NCBI GenBank assembly: GCA_003427395.1
Contig: BFEA01000005.1
Coordinates: forward strand, 3,134,528 to 3,174,929
Direction: 5' to 3'
Length of the DNA: 40,402 nucleotides
Source: Chara braunii
Taxonomy: Eukaryota > Streptophyta > Charophyceae > Charales > Characeae
Shown: positions 1 through 10,855 of the stretch, one piece after another
How positions within the stretch are numbered: the first letter of the stretch is position 1
Layout of the letters: each line of letters begins with the position of its first letter
Notes under the pieces: generated by a model
The model's input: only the letters and a program-made list of their open reading frames with translations
Told to the model about the DNA's origin: nothing
Databases searched by the model: none
Program-made: the position numbers and the translations under genes

Positions 1-283
1 AAGTAAGGTGTGAAGGTGGTTGGCTATGGGGGATGGGTAAAGGAGGTGGAGGAGGAAGAAGATGTGAAGGTGGTTGGCTATGGTGGATGGGTGAAAAAGG
101 TGAAGGTGGAGGGAGGTGTGAGATGGCTGGCTATGGTGGATGGGTGAAGGAGATGGAGGAGGGAGAAGGTGTGACGGTGGTTGGCTATGGTGGATGGGTG
201 GAGGTGGAGGAGGGAGATGGTCTGAAGGTGGTTGGCTATGGCGTGTGGGTAAAGGCAGTGGAGGAAGGTGGTGTGAATGGGTT
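1..283. repeat. Minisatellite, ~51-54 bp unit (right end of an array)
   Basis: Repeats of a G-rich unit containing GGTTGGCTATGGTGGATGGG and then GAAGGAGGTGGAGGAGG recur about every 51-54 bp. The array enters from beyond the left edge and ends near 283. Unit lengths are mostly multiples of three and the plus strand is nearly free of stops, so Gly/Trp/Glu-rich open frames appear in more than one frame. I read these as by-products of the repeat, not genes. The same unit forms a much longer array at 22110-23633. Confidence 0.9.
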
Positions 284-480
284 TCTAAGCTTCCGGTCTC
301 ATCCTTCTTGTGTTGTCCCAGCGTCTGAACAATCGGAAAACTTAGACTTGCAGAATTCAGATTTGCAACAGAGACTCAGACTTTTGCAAAAATCAAGACT
401 TGAGAAAAACTCAGACCACCGAAAAACTCAAATTTCTCAAATTTCTGCTTTTGGTGATATTTAAAAGGGGGGGGGAGGGG
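284..480. repeat. Minisatellite-flanking tail, copy 1
   Basis: A non-tandem stretch starting TTTCTAAGCTTCCGGTCTC and rich in AAAACTCAGA-type words. It is clearly the same sequence as 23638-23815, where it again directly follows the minisatellite. It ends in a G-run (about 466-483) that leads into the higher-order repeat. No coding signal. Confidence 0.85.
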
Positions 481-2340
481 GGGCAAAAAACTCAGATTTG
501 TGTTTGTTGACCTAAACGGCGATAGATAGGCTCGTAACTTCACAGACCCTCTGTATATACCCTAAAGAGGACCCTCCTAAAATAGAGCCTCATTCCGTTG
601 CCGTTTGCCCCTACTTACTTGTTTCGGGTATCGCGTGAGACTTTGAGTGAACAGTTCGGCAAAGTCCATTTTTTGTTCTTGTGGGAAAATGGACTCAAAT
701 GGCCTGGGGATTTTGTAGAACATCTACCTATGCCTAGGATATGGGGTGGGGGGGGGCCCGAAAAACTCAGATTTGTGTTTGCTGACCTAAACAGCGTCAG
801 ATAGGCTCGTAACTTCACAAACCCCCTATATATACCCTACAGATGGCCCTCCTAAAATTAGGCCTCATTCCGTTCTCGTTTTCCCCTACTTGTCTGTTAC
901 GGGCATCGCTCGACGCTCTGAGTGAATAGTTCAGCGAAGTCCATTTTTTGTTTTTGTGGGAAAATGGACTCAGATGGGCTGGGGATTTTGCAGAACATCT
1001 ACCTATGCCTAGGATATGGGGTATGTCAAGTCTCAGCCCCCAAATCGTCAAACGTTAGATAGGCTCATAACTTCATAGGCGCTCTTTATATATACCATAA
1101 AGATAACCCTCCTAAAATTGAGCCTCATTCTGTGGGAAAAACTCAGATTTGTGTTTGATGACCTAAACGGCATCAGATAGGCTCGTAACTTCACAGACCC
1201 TCTGTATATACCCTAAAGAGGACCCTCCTAAAATTGAGCCTCATTCCATTGTCGTTTGCCCCCACTTGTTTGTTTCGGGCATCGCGTGAGGCTCTAAGTG
1301 AACAGTTCGGCGAAGTCCATTTTCTGTTATTGTGGGAAAATGGACTCAAATGGTATAGGGATTTTGCAAAATATCTACCTATGCCTAGGATATGGGGGTG
1401 GGGGACGGGCAAAAAACTCAGATTTGTGTTTGCTGACCTAAACTGTGTCAGATAGGCTCGTAACTTCACAGACCTTCTATATATACCCTACAAATGACCC
1501 TCCTAAAATTGGGCCGCATTCCATTGTCGTTTGCCCCTACTTCTCTATTTTGGGCATCGCTCGAGGATCTGAGTGAACAGTTCGGCGAAGTCAATTTTCT
1601 GTTTTTGTGGGAAAATGGACTCAGATGGTATGGGGATTTTGCAGAACATCTACTTATGCTTAGGATATGGGGTATGTCAAGTCTTAGCCCCCAAATCCCA
1701 CGCGTTAGATAGGCTCGTAACTTCGGAGACCCTCTGTATATACCCTAAAGATGACCCTCGTAAAATTGAGCCTCATTCTGTGGGAAAACTCAAATTTGTG
1801 TTTTATGACCTAAACGGCGTTAGATAGGCTCATAACTTCACAGACCCTTTGTATATACCCTAAAGATGACCCTCATAAAATGGAGCCTCATTCCGTTGCC
1901 GTTTGCCCTTAGTTGTCTATTTCGGGCATCGCGTCATGCTCTGAGTGAACAGTTCGGCGAAGTCCATTTTCTGTTCTTGTGGGAAAATGGACTCAAATGG
2001 TATAGGGATTTTGCAGAACATCTACCTATGTCTAGGATATGAGGTTAGGGGGGGTGAAAAACTCATATTTGTGTTTGCTGACCTAAACGGCATCAGATAG
2101 GCTCGTAACTTCACAGGCCTTCTAGATATACCCTACAGATGACCCTCCTAAAATTGGGCCTCATGCCATTGTCGTTTGCCCCTACTTGTCTGTTTCGGGC
2201 ATCGCTCGAGGCTCTGAGTGAACAGTTCGGCGAAGTTCATTTTTTGTTTTCGTGGGAAAATGAATTCAGATCGCCTGGGGACTTTTCAGAACATCTAACT
2301 ATGCCTAGGATATTGGGTATGTCAATTCTCAACCCCCAAA
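481..2340. repeat. Higher-order tandem repeat, ~650 bp period
   Basis: The anchor word CTCGTAACTTCACAGACC (with variants) begins at about 531, 806, 1064, 1182, 1457, 1714, 1829 and 2102. The steps are 275, 258, 118, 275, 257, 115 and 273 bp. Three related subunits therefore alternate: a long one ending in a G-run plus AACTCAGATTTGTG, a second ending in CAGCCCCCAAATC, and a short one lacking the middle portion. Together they make a ~650 bp higher-order unit present almost three times. Open frames of 65-103 codons recur on both strands of the long subunits, but none resembles a known protein. Confidence 0.9.
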
Positions 2341-2757
2341 TCTCCCCTTTTGACGGGGTTGGTTTTCTGCACCCCCGGGTTGCGCCGGTTAGTTGGCCGT
2401 TTTTGGACCGACGCTTGGTCGGGGACCTGAACAACGGTTCTCAGCAGTAGCAACAGCCAAACGCTTGGCTAGGCATCGGCAACAGTAGCAGCAGTCCCCT
2501 TATCATCATCATCATCATTATCGGCAACAGCAGCCGTAGTCTTCTACATAGTTCTTTTTTCTGTATTTAAATAGAGCACAATGGGGGACGAACTGGTGTT
2601 CAAATAGAGCACGGGGGGGTGAATTGTTCCAAATACACAACCCTATTATGTACATATGAATGGTGGGGACATTCATGAGTGAGGCGGAACATTATCCAGT
2701 CGAGAATCGACGAAAAGCATGAGTTATAGTGGACAAAACAGTCATACATGACTAGTG
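2341..2757. other. Spacer with short (ATC)n run
   Basis: No gene seen. It holds a six-copy ATC microsatellite at 2502-2519 and CAG/CAA-rich words around 2440-2540. The sequence changes sharply at about 2340, where the higher-order repeat stops inside a subunit. Confidence 0.6.
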
Positions 2758-4720
2758 CAGTCAAAGACCCAAGTTGCGATTTTTACTGGAGTGAGGGAAC
2801 AAACCATGCATGATAAAAAGATGGTTATAATACTATAATGAGCGAGATCACAAGTAGCGGTTTACAACTAATTGAAGAAATGGCCAAAATATGGCGCGAG
2901 AGCGAGATAATCTCACTCCCAAGCTTGAAAATTGAAAGATCAGAGTAGCGATTTACAACCAAGTGCAGAAATTGATAATGCATGAGGGAAAGGTGATCAC
3001 AACACTAAAATGAACAAGAATCCAAGTAACAATTTACAACCAAGTGGAGAAATTGATAAAACATGGAGAGAGTGAAAAAATCTTACTCCCAAACTACGTA
3101 GCACCGTGTTCGCGCTCGGAGGCGGACGCGAACAAGCGCTCAAAACCCTTCGAACGCGAACATAAAGAATTTTTTTTTAAAAACAAAGGTCTCCGAATAA
3201 TATGGAAAAACTATATGTTATGTAAAATAATGATACAAGCAACTTTTGCCGTGGAGTCATGTTCAAATTTGTAACCAATCATGAGTTAAAAATAAAAAAT
3301 CGAAATGTTCGCCTGAACATTTTCGCTAGCTGTTCGCGCGAATGTGCGAACACGTTCGTGCGAACGTGAAGGGGCACAAACACGTTCGCCGTGCTATGCA
3401 GCTCCCAAACTTGAAAACTCAAAGACCAAAGTAGTGATTTACAATCAAGTGAAGAAATTGACAATGCATGAGGGAAAGATTATCACAACACTAGAATGAG
3501 CAAAAATCCAAGTAGCGATTTACAACCAAGTGGAGAAATTGACAAAATATGAAAAAAGAGCGAGAGAATCTCACTCCAAAGCTTAAAAACTCAAAGACCG
3601 AAGTAACATTTTACAACCAAGTGAAAAAATGGACAATGCATGAGGACGAGATGATCACAACACTAGAATGAGAAAGAATTTAAGTAGCAATTTACAACCA
3701 AGTGGAGAGAGAGATAAAATATGGAGAGAGGGATAAAATCTCACTCCCAAACTTGAAAACTCAAAGATCAAAGTAGCGATTTACAACCAAGTGAAGGAAT
3801 GGATATTGCATGAAGGGAAGATGATCATAACACTAGAATGAGCAAGAATCCGAGTAGCGATTTACAACTAAGTGGAGAAATGGACAAAACATGGAGAGAG
3901 AGAGAGAGAATCTCACTCCCAAGATTGAAAACTCGAAATTCAAAGTAGCGTTTTACAACCAAGTGAAGAAATGGACAATGCATGAGGGAAAGATTATCAC
4001 AACGCTAGAATGAGTAAGAATCCCAAAGTAGTGTTTTATAACCAAGTGAAGAAATGGACAATGCACGAGTGAGAGATGATCACAACACTAAAATGAGCAA
4101 GAATCTAAGTAGCAATTAAAAACCAAGTGAAGAGATGGATGAAACATGCAGAGAGAGTGAGAGAACCTCACTCCGAAGCTTGAAAACTCAAAGATCAAAG
4201 TACAGGTTTAAAATCAAGTGAAGGAATGGACAATTCATGGGGAAATATGATCACAACACTACAATGAGCAAGAATCCAAGTAGCGATTTACAACCAAGTG
4301 GAGAAATGGACGATACATGGAGAGAGAGTGAAGGAATCTCATTCCCAAGCTTGAAGACTCAAAGATCAAAGTAACGATTTACAACCAAGTGAAGGAATGG
4401 AAAATGCATGGGGGAAAAATTATCATAACACTACAATGAGCAAGAATCCAAGTAGTGATTTACAACCAGGTAGAGAAATGGACAATACATGGAGAGAGAG
4501 TGAGAGAATCTCAATTTGAAGCTTGAAAACTCAAAGATCAAAGCAGCGATTTACAACCAAGTGGAGAAATGGACTATGCATAAGAATAAAATTATCACAA
4601 CATTAGAATGAGCAAGAATCCAAGTAGCGATTTACAACCAATTGGAAAAATAGACAAAACAAGAGAGTCACGCTTGAAACTCAAAGACCAAGGTAGCGAT
4701 TTACAACCAAGTGAATAAAA
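2758..4720. repeat. 172 bp satellite array of two ~86 bp half-units
   Basis: The words AATGAGCAAGAATCC and GTAGCGATTTACAACCAAGT recur throughout. Positions of AATGAG-type anchors are about 2837, 3009, 3495, 3667, 3837, 4009, 4091, 4263, 4435 and 4607, giving steps of 172, 486, 172, 170, 172, 82, 172, 172 and 172. The 486 step is two units plus an inserted MITE; the 82 step is the loss of one half-unit. Within each unit the word GTAGCGATTTACAACCAAGT occurs twice about 86 bp apart, so the monomer is itself an old dimer. The left edge (2758-2830) is the most degraded. Unit length is in the range typical of nucleosome-phased plant satellites. Confidence 0.92.
3094..3401. mobile_element. 308 bp hAT-like MITE inserted in the satellite
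   Basis: The satellite word CTCCCAAA is present on both sides (3086-3093 and 3402-3409), giving an 8 bp target-site duplication, the size made by hAT transposases. The ends are imperfect terminal inverted repeats: CTACGTAGCAC on the left and GTGCTATGCAG on the right (9 of 11 pairs, both mismatches transitions). Subterminal GTTCGCG/CGAAC words form further inverted repeats, for example CACGTTCGTGCGAACGTG at 3350-3367. No transposase frame, so it is non-autonomous. Removing it restores the 172 bp periodicity. Confidence 0.85.
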
Positions 4721-4784
4721 GGAGAATAATGGAGGCAACCTCTGGTAAAGGGGCTACTAACTACTTTCCCTATTGTTCGGATGT

Positions 4785-4995
4785 TAGTTATTGAGAGAAT
4801 AGAGAGGGAAGGGAGAAAAGGTGGAGTAGAGAGAGTGAAGAGGAGAGAGTGAAGGAGAAAGTAGGAAGAAGGGAGGAAGGCTTGAGAAAGAGAAAAGTAG
4901 AGGATGTGGAAGACGGTGTAAAGGTGGAAGAAGGAGAAGAAAAAAAGGAAGAAGAAGAGGAAAAAGAAGAAGGGGAAGGTGATGAAGAAAGGGAG
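4785..4995. repeat. Polypurine tract (A/G-rich plus strand)
   Basis: About 200 bases that are overwhelmingly A and G on the plus strand, switching abruptly to pyrimidine-rich sequence after 4995. It creates Glu/Lys-rich frames on the plus strand and Phe/Leu/Ser/Pro-rich frames on the minus strand. Those frames have no non-repetitive coding part. Confidence 0.8.
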
Positions 4996-4999
4996 CACC

Positions 5000-6250
5000 T
5001 TCTCCTTTTCCCACTCACCTCCTCTAGTGTCTTGGTCTTGAGATGTCACCTTGATGAAGCTTTCTCGTCCTTTGCACACTAGTCCTCTAACTATGGTTTC
5101 CTTCTTCTTCAAACCCTTCTCATCCTCCCTTCTTGAGATGTTCCCTCCTTTGGTTATGGCCGACCTCCTACCTTTAGAACAATGGAGTCCTTCCCTCTAG
5201 GAGGGCTAAGGGGACCCTAATGAGCCTTTCAACTACCTCTAGAGTGAATGAGGCATGGTGGAGCACCTCCTTAGGCCGATGTCACTCTCCCTTGCCTCTT
5301 AAGACTCTATCTCTAGCCTCTACCCTACCTACACTCTCTAAAATAGTACTACAACACCCCTTCACAATCTGGTTTGGCCTAGGGCTCTACCGACGATACT
5401 TTCGTCATGTCTAATTGCCTCAATCAAATGTGAGTGGGCGTTCAACCTTCCTTTCTTAAGTAGGCGTCTCACCACACTTTGGGCAGCCCACTAGCCCCTC
5501 TTATGTGCCCTAAATGATCTGAGGCACTCCCAAGGCCTCTCCTTGCTCCCTCGACCTTGAAGGCACGCCCGCTGGCCTTTTGGGCAGCATTTGGACGTAG
5601 GGAGAAAGTATGAGTTGAATTGCAGCCTCCCTTTCTTATATAGGTCGTCTTCCCTTCCAAGAGCAACCTTTGAGACTCTTACAAAAAGGTTATGGGAGCT
5701 CCAAGGTGCTTCTCAAGGCTCTAAGCACAACACACCTTAAGAATGTTTACTTTTGAGGTACGATCTCGTCGTTTGATCAATTCCTAGGGATAGATCTTGT
5801 CCGAGATAAAGGCTAGTGAACCTTGATGCACGTTAGAGCCCTTAGGGCTCGAACTCACATTTCAAGTGTATCTACCTCAAATTTTGGTTGGATGCACTTG
5901 TTTTTTTTCTTGTTCTTTTCTTTTCTTTGTTTTATTTTCATTTTGTGTATTACAACTTATTCACTTATTCCATAATTGTCCCTTGTGAGTTGACACCACC
6001 ACAATGTTTCTGTTTCTTTTTCTCTCTTTACTTTATTCGGGATAATTGAGAGATAATGCCCTTAGGGCCATATCTCTCACTCCGGATTTTCCTCCACGAG
6101 TTCTGGAATATCCAGCCTAGGTACAAACTTGTCAGTGCCTATATTGTCAGTCCCAACTGATCATCCACCTCATTCCTCCTTTTTCTCCTTTTTTGTCTCA
6201 CTTTCCCTCATTTTTCTCTCCTTTTTATTTTTCTTTTCTTTTAATTTTGT
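5000..6250. other. Gene-free stretch with a hairpin
   Basis: No coding region recognised. The only structure I can support is a near-palindrome at 6048-6078: two 15-base arms, GAGAGATAATGCCCT and AGGGCCATATCTCTC, with 13 of 15 positions pairing. The pyrimidine-rich runs at 5900-5945 and 6175-6245 are simple low-complexity sequence. Confidence 0.5.
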
Positions 6251-7423
6251 GAGGTCGAGTGCCAATTTGATGTTGACCATTTTTTCTAGGTCATAGATCT
6301 TGATCTAGATCTAGATCAAGATTTAGCACCCCTATACTCATGGGAGGCTCCATTTTGCCTCTGTTAGTCTCAACTTGCGACCTCTCTTGCTCCGATTTTC
6401 CTTCGCAGCCTTTTTGCTGCATATAGTTCTTCAAGGCTCTTTTTCGTCTTGCTTGGTTGGTCCGAGATATCTCGGACTACCACCATACAAACCCTCCTTC
6501 CCCATTTCCCCCCCCCATCTTTTCTTCCAACACCTTCTCATTTTGGCCCTATTAGTGTTTACACTAGTAGTGTAAATATTCTTCACCGCAAGATTTTGAT
6601 CTTGACGGTACTCCTTGCTTTGTTTGTCCATCCTTATGTTGGCCCGTAGTTTCCTTGGGACACCTCAAGTCCCCATCGCTCACCCTCATTAGTCTCATCT
6701 GCTAGTCTCACAAGTAGTCCCATCGACACATGTATCCATCTAGTCCCTGACATCGTCCCTCACGACGTCCCATTTTTTTTTGGGACTTGTCTCAATCTCT
6801 CCTTCCTATGTGTCTCAAGTGTGTCGAATATTCCCGGTCACTGGATCTTCGTCTCACGGTTGTTATTTACCGTCTCCACTTGCTTTATTTTTTAGACGCC
6901 TTTGTCTAGTGTCCTTTCAGTCTGTCAAGGCGCATTTTCCCTTGGCCTTGGCAGTTCGTTAATTCTTGGAGTGCAGTGTTGACCATTTTCCTAATCTCAT
7001 TGCCCCAAAACTTGCCCCAAACTGAAACAAAATGGCGCAACACATTTCCAAGTGCATCCAGACTCAATATTGACTCATGTGTTTTCCTCTCCTCTTGCAA
7101 TCCATTGTGTCTCGATTGCAAGAGGGTTTTTTTTTTCCTTGAGAAAATCCAAAAAAAATCAAGATACTTTGTGATCGATTTCACCCTAGGACGAATCTGG
7201 TCACAAATGTATTTCCCAAGTGGCCGTTTTTTACCGTTAGTGTTTTTTTTTCCTATTCTTTTTTTTTCTCTTTTCTTTTTCCACACAAGATTCAGACAGT
7301 TGGGGTTTACCAATCCCTACTGACGGTATACTCACTCCCTCTTTCTCCTCCTCCTTTGTCTCATTCTTCCTTCGTTTTTTTTCCTGTTTTTTTTTTCTTT
7401 TTTTTTTATTTTCTGACATGACA
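6250..7423 (+). repeat. ~1.2 kb repeat unit, copy 1 (plus orientation)
   Basis: Ordered landmarks define this unit: ATACTCATGGGAG near 6338, TTGCTCCGATTTTCC near 6389, a TTAGTGTTTACACTAGTAGTG element near 6551, GTCCCC words, ACTTGCCCCAAACTGAAAC near 7010, AAATCAAGATACTTTGTGA near 7155, and a CCTACTGACGGTATACTC word near 7315. The same order recurs at 7424-8700 and, inverted, at 37640-40402. Only short, poorly coding frames are present. It could be a tandem satellite or part of a long LTR; I see no defined ends. Confidence 0.75.
6297..6322. repeat. Perfect 26 bp palindrome
   Basis: The half-site ATCTTGATCTAGA is followed directly by its exact reverse complement TCTAGATCAAGAT, with no spacer. 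It lies near the start of the 1.2 kb repeat. The second copy (around 7462-7485) keeps only part of the symmetry. Confidence 0.9.
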
Positions 7424-8700
7424 AGTGTCAACTAGCTGTTGAGGTTTTTTCTAGACCATGGATCTTGACCTAGGCCTAGATCATGCTCAAGGTGCAGTCC
7501 GTTATTTCTCAGACTGCAATTATGGCACCCCCATACTCATGGGAGCCCCATTTTGCTACCGTTGACCCCAAACTGTAGCCCCCTTTACTTCAATTTTCCC
7601 TTGGTAGTTTGTATCTCCCATAGAGTCTCTCAAGGCTTTAATTTCTCAGGTCTGGCTGGTCCGAGATATCTCAGATTTCAATTTAGACCCCCCTTCCTCA
7701 TTTCTTCCCTTCTTTGCCCTCTACGGCTCTCTCGCTTGATCCCATTAGTGTTTGCACTAGGGGTGCTAATATTTTGAATCATTAGATCTTGATCTCCATG
7801 ATGAAGCTCTCTTTGATTATTCCTTCCTCATGATGCCCCCATAGTGTTTTTGGACATCCCAAGTCCCCGACACTTGTCTCGTACTAGTTCCCGTCACTAG
7901 TCCTGTCGGTGGTCCCGCCGATCCGGGTGCCAATTTGTGATTATTTTTATTTGACCCCATGTGGTCCCCGACACTACTCCCAATGTCTAACAAATTTTAT
8001 TTTTGATTCCCTTGTCCCCGACATTCCCAGTTTCCTCCTCCCCATGTGTCTCCAATGTGCCAAATATTATTGGCCGCGTGATCTTCATCTCGCGGTCGTT
8101 GTTCACCGTCTTACTTTGATTCTCATGCTTGAGGCTCTCTTTTTTAGCGCCTTGAGGCCGCTTAAGGCTCACTTTCTTATGGACTTGGCACTCCCTTACA
8201 ACCCGTTACATCTCGGAGTGCAATGGTGACTTTTTTCCTAGTCAATTTGCCCTCATACTTGCCTCAACCTGAAACAAAATGAAGCGGCATATCCCCAAGT
8301 GCATCTAGTCGCACTATTGACTCCGAATGCACTTAAAACATGTGTTTGCTTTACTTTTTGTGATCCGTTGCATCATGGCCAACTTCCTGATTTATTTTGA
8401 TTTCCTCTCTGAAAATCAAGGAAAATCAAGATATTTTGTAACCGTTTCATCCTATGATGAATTGGGTCACAAAATATATTTAAAACATGTGTTTCCTTTC
8501 GCTCTAGGTGTCCGTTTTTGTCCTTTTTTGTCCCAACTGCACCTAGACTTGTGTTGTCTTGTTCAAGGCACCTAGGCCTCTTTTGGGAAAGGGCAAGTTG
8601 ACCATGATGTGACAACTTGCCCTTTTTCCACTCCCACACTCTCCTACCTCTCCTATTCTCCCAATAGGTCATTTTCTCCTCACCTTTGTTGACCATTTTA
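7424..8700 (+). repeat. ~1.2 kb repeat unit, copy 2 (plus orientation)
   Basis: It begins at GTCAACTAGCTGTTGAGG and repeats the landmark order of copy 1: CCCCCATACTCATGGGAG near 7528, GTTTGCACTAGGGGTGC near 7749, the GGTCCCGCC/GTCCCCGAC words at 7910-8020, TTGCCTCAACCTGAAAC near 8260, and AAATCAAGATATTTTGTAAC near 8424. It ends with an inverted repeat at 8588-8625. Divergence from copy 1 is substantial, so the duplication is not recent. Confidence 0.72.
8588..8625. repeat. Hairpin, 13 bp perfect stem, 12-base loop
   Basis: AAAGGGCAAGTTG at 8588-8600 pairs exactly with CAACTTGCCCTTT at 8613-8625. It sits at the downstream edge of the second 1.2 kb repeat. It could fold in RNA or DNA, but there is no sign that it terminates a gene. 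Confidence 0.75.
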
Positions 8701-9705
8701 TTCAGGATCCCATTATAACCTCATTTTTCAGGTTCGACGTACCTAGGCCTTCCATATTCAAGGCCCTTGTGGTCCGTTGCATCCCTTTTGAGTCCCTTCT
8801 CAAATTCAAGGCCTAGAAGCCTCAAAATTGAGGTTCTCCCTCTCTTTTTCTAGTCCTTTTCATTTTGGCTCCCAAGGGCCACTTAATTTTCAGGTTGCTC
8901 GTGCCTGAGCACTTGCTTGGGTGGTACCAACTAATCCTTTTTATACCCTCTTTGCTTGGTCCATGATCCTTAGGCATTTTGTCATGCTGAATTCAGATGG
9001 CCCCTTTGGCCACATGCTATGATCTCATATGTCGGCGTCAAGGCACTATTTTCCTTGGCACCGTTGGCCCCTATTCCTCGTGGCACTATCATTTGTGTAC
9101 TAATTTACTGGTGGTTCTCATATGTCGCAGGACAACCGACGACATCCTTCTCGCTCGATGCATCCGCGTGCTCTCGACGAAACCCCCTCTATTCAAAAAT
9201 TAATTCCTCACTCATCTGATCTTCTGTGAGGTCTGTATTTTTAATATGTCGTGGGTGTCGATGTTCCTAACGTTTTCAGCTTGCAATGAAGTCGGTCCGG
9301 CCCCATTTGCCAATGTTTTCCCTATTTCTCATAGTTACGGGAATTACCGTATTCCCGTTTTTTCCCGGAACCTTTCTCCATTTCGTTCTCTTGCTTCAAA
9401 AAAAATAATTCCTTGAGCAATGGGTTTCTGTCGCACATGTACTTTTAATATGTGGTAGGCAACATCCCTTCGGACGTTCCTGCCTTGCAGCAGAATCATT
9501 CCGCTCACGTTTGCTCACCTTTCCTCTTCCTTTGTGATTTGCGGAAAAAAACATTTTTTCCAGTTTTTCCCGGAACCTTCAAACTGTCTCCCAATCTATT
9601 ATTGACTTTCTTCCTTGGTCGATTCCAAGTTTTTGTGTCCTTGCGACCCTTCTCCTCCCCGGTCTGTGCGTCCTACTGATCCCGCGTAGGCTTTCTCATG
9701 CCTCA
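8701..9705. other. Gene-free stretch
   Basis: No gene or defined repeat. A weak internal duplication links 9200-9300 and 9409-9500: both contain TTTTAATATGT followed by a GTTCCT word. An ATTCCCG/CGGGAAT inverted repeat lies at 9339-9358. Confidence 0.4.
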
Positions 9706-9840
9706 TTGCTAGGCTTCTCAGACTCATACTCATACTATCTCTCATACAATCCCTTTGGACATTTTGTCAAGCTTCTCAAGCCCAAACTTAGACAATCTCT
9801 CATACAATCCCCTGACCACATTGCCAGACTTCTCAATTTC
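9706..9840. repeat. ~58 bp tandem repeat, 2-3 copies
   Basis: GCTTCTCA or a close variant occurs at 9713, 9771 and 9828. ATCTCTCATACAATCCC is shared between the first two units. No coding signal. Confidence 0.7.
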
Positions 9841-10855
9841 ATAGCAATTTTTGCATTTCACTCGCTATTTTTTTTGCACGTCTTTCTCATTAGGTAGATG
9901 ACTCGCCTTCCCGCTACTCAAATGTGATGTCCCCATCGCACAACTGGTTCTCACTCGGAAATACGCAAACCTTGCCTGCCGACTGAGTGAAGGATGTCAG
10001 CCCATCAACCCGTAAAGGGAAGGGTGATCATTCCTTCCCCTGCTAATAACTCACCCCATCCTTCCTACTTAGTCTGGTTGCCGCTATTTGGAGACGGGCG
10101 CCATCATTGAGGTACCACCTCGCATATGGTAGGTAGGTCCAATCCATGCCTCCCAGGACCCCGTCTTGTCGTTAGCGAACCCCTCGCGAATCGTTCCTCC
10201 CAAGTGGTGTTTTATTGGATCCGGCCTCTCTGTCAGTTTGCGAGTGCAGTCACGAAGTCCTCGCGGTTAGTCCCGGAACGGTTTCAATGCTTCGACGGGG
10301 CGGTGCCATTGCCATGTGGTGGTGGCGGACTCCACCTGGTACCTCGCCAGACCTCCCCCGTGGACAGTGTCACTCAACTTAGTGCGAGCAGCCTTGGTCC
10401 TTCCGAATGTCCAGGCCGCCCCTCTACGGCGTGGCGTGTGGTTGGAGAAAGTGAAAAAGACTTAGAAGAGCAACTCTCGGTCCTTTCTTGGGCCCCCTGG
10501 ACGTTTAGGTACTCAACGTGAGGCACAGTTGGAACTCTCCGACTAGAGCTCATTGTCGGAGTTGGTTTCAGATATTGAGCACCGACAACGGTGCCTTAAT
10601 CCTTTAACCTTTATCCTTTCTATGAGAAACAGGTCGTGCTTGGACTTTCCCTCAAGAGGCAGAGGTCCTGGGGTCGCGGCGCGGGCTCCGATATTCCCCC
10701 TCCCGCTAAGGCCTTAGACTAGACGTAGAGAAGAAAAACTGAGCAACTCGATACGTGGTCCTTATGATCACAGATGCCTAGGGTTCCCTGATCTGCGATG
10801 CACTTCCCAATTCTCAAGCAAATGCTGAATCCAAATGCTATTTCCAACCATTCTC
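9841..10855. other. Gene-free stretch
   Basis: A more GC-rich segment (roughly 10080-10720). It has an open frame on the plus strand (10126-10521) but no recognisable domain and no conserved-looking composition. I do not call a gene. Confidence 0.35.

Noticed and set aside
2758-4720. Regularly spaced repeats as a possible CRISPR array
   Set aside because: The units are contiguous and spacers are themselves repeated, as in a satellite; the window is eukaryotic.
4788-5112. Glu/Lys-rich and Phe/Ser/Leu-rich open frames
   Set aside because: They are translations of the polypurine tract and its complement, with no non-repetitive coding part.
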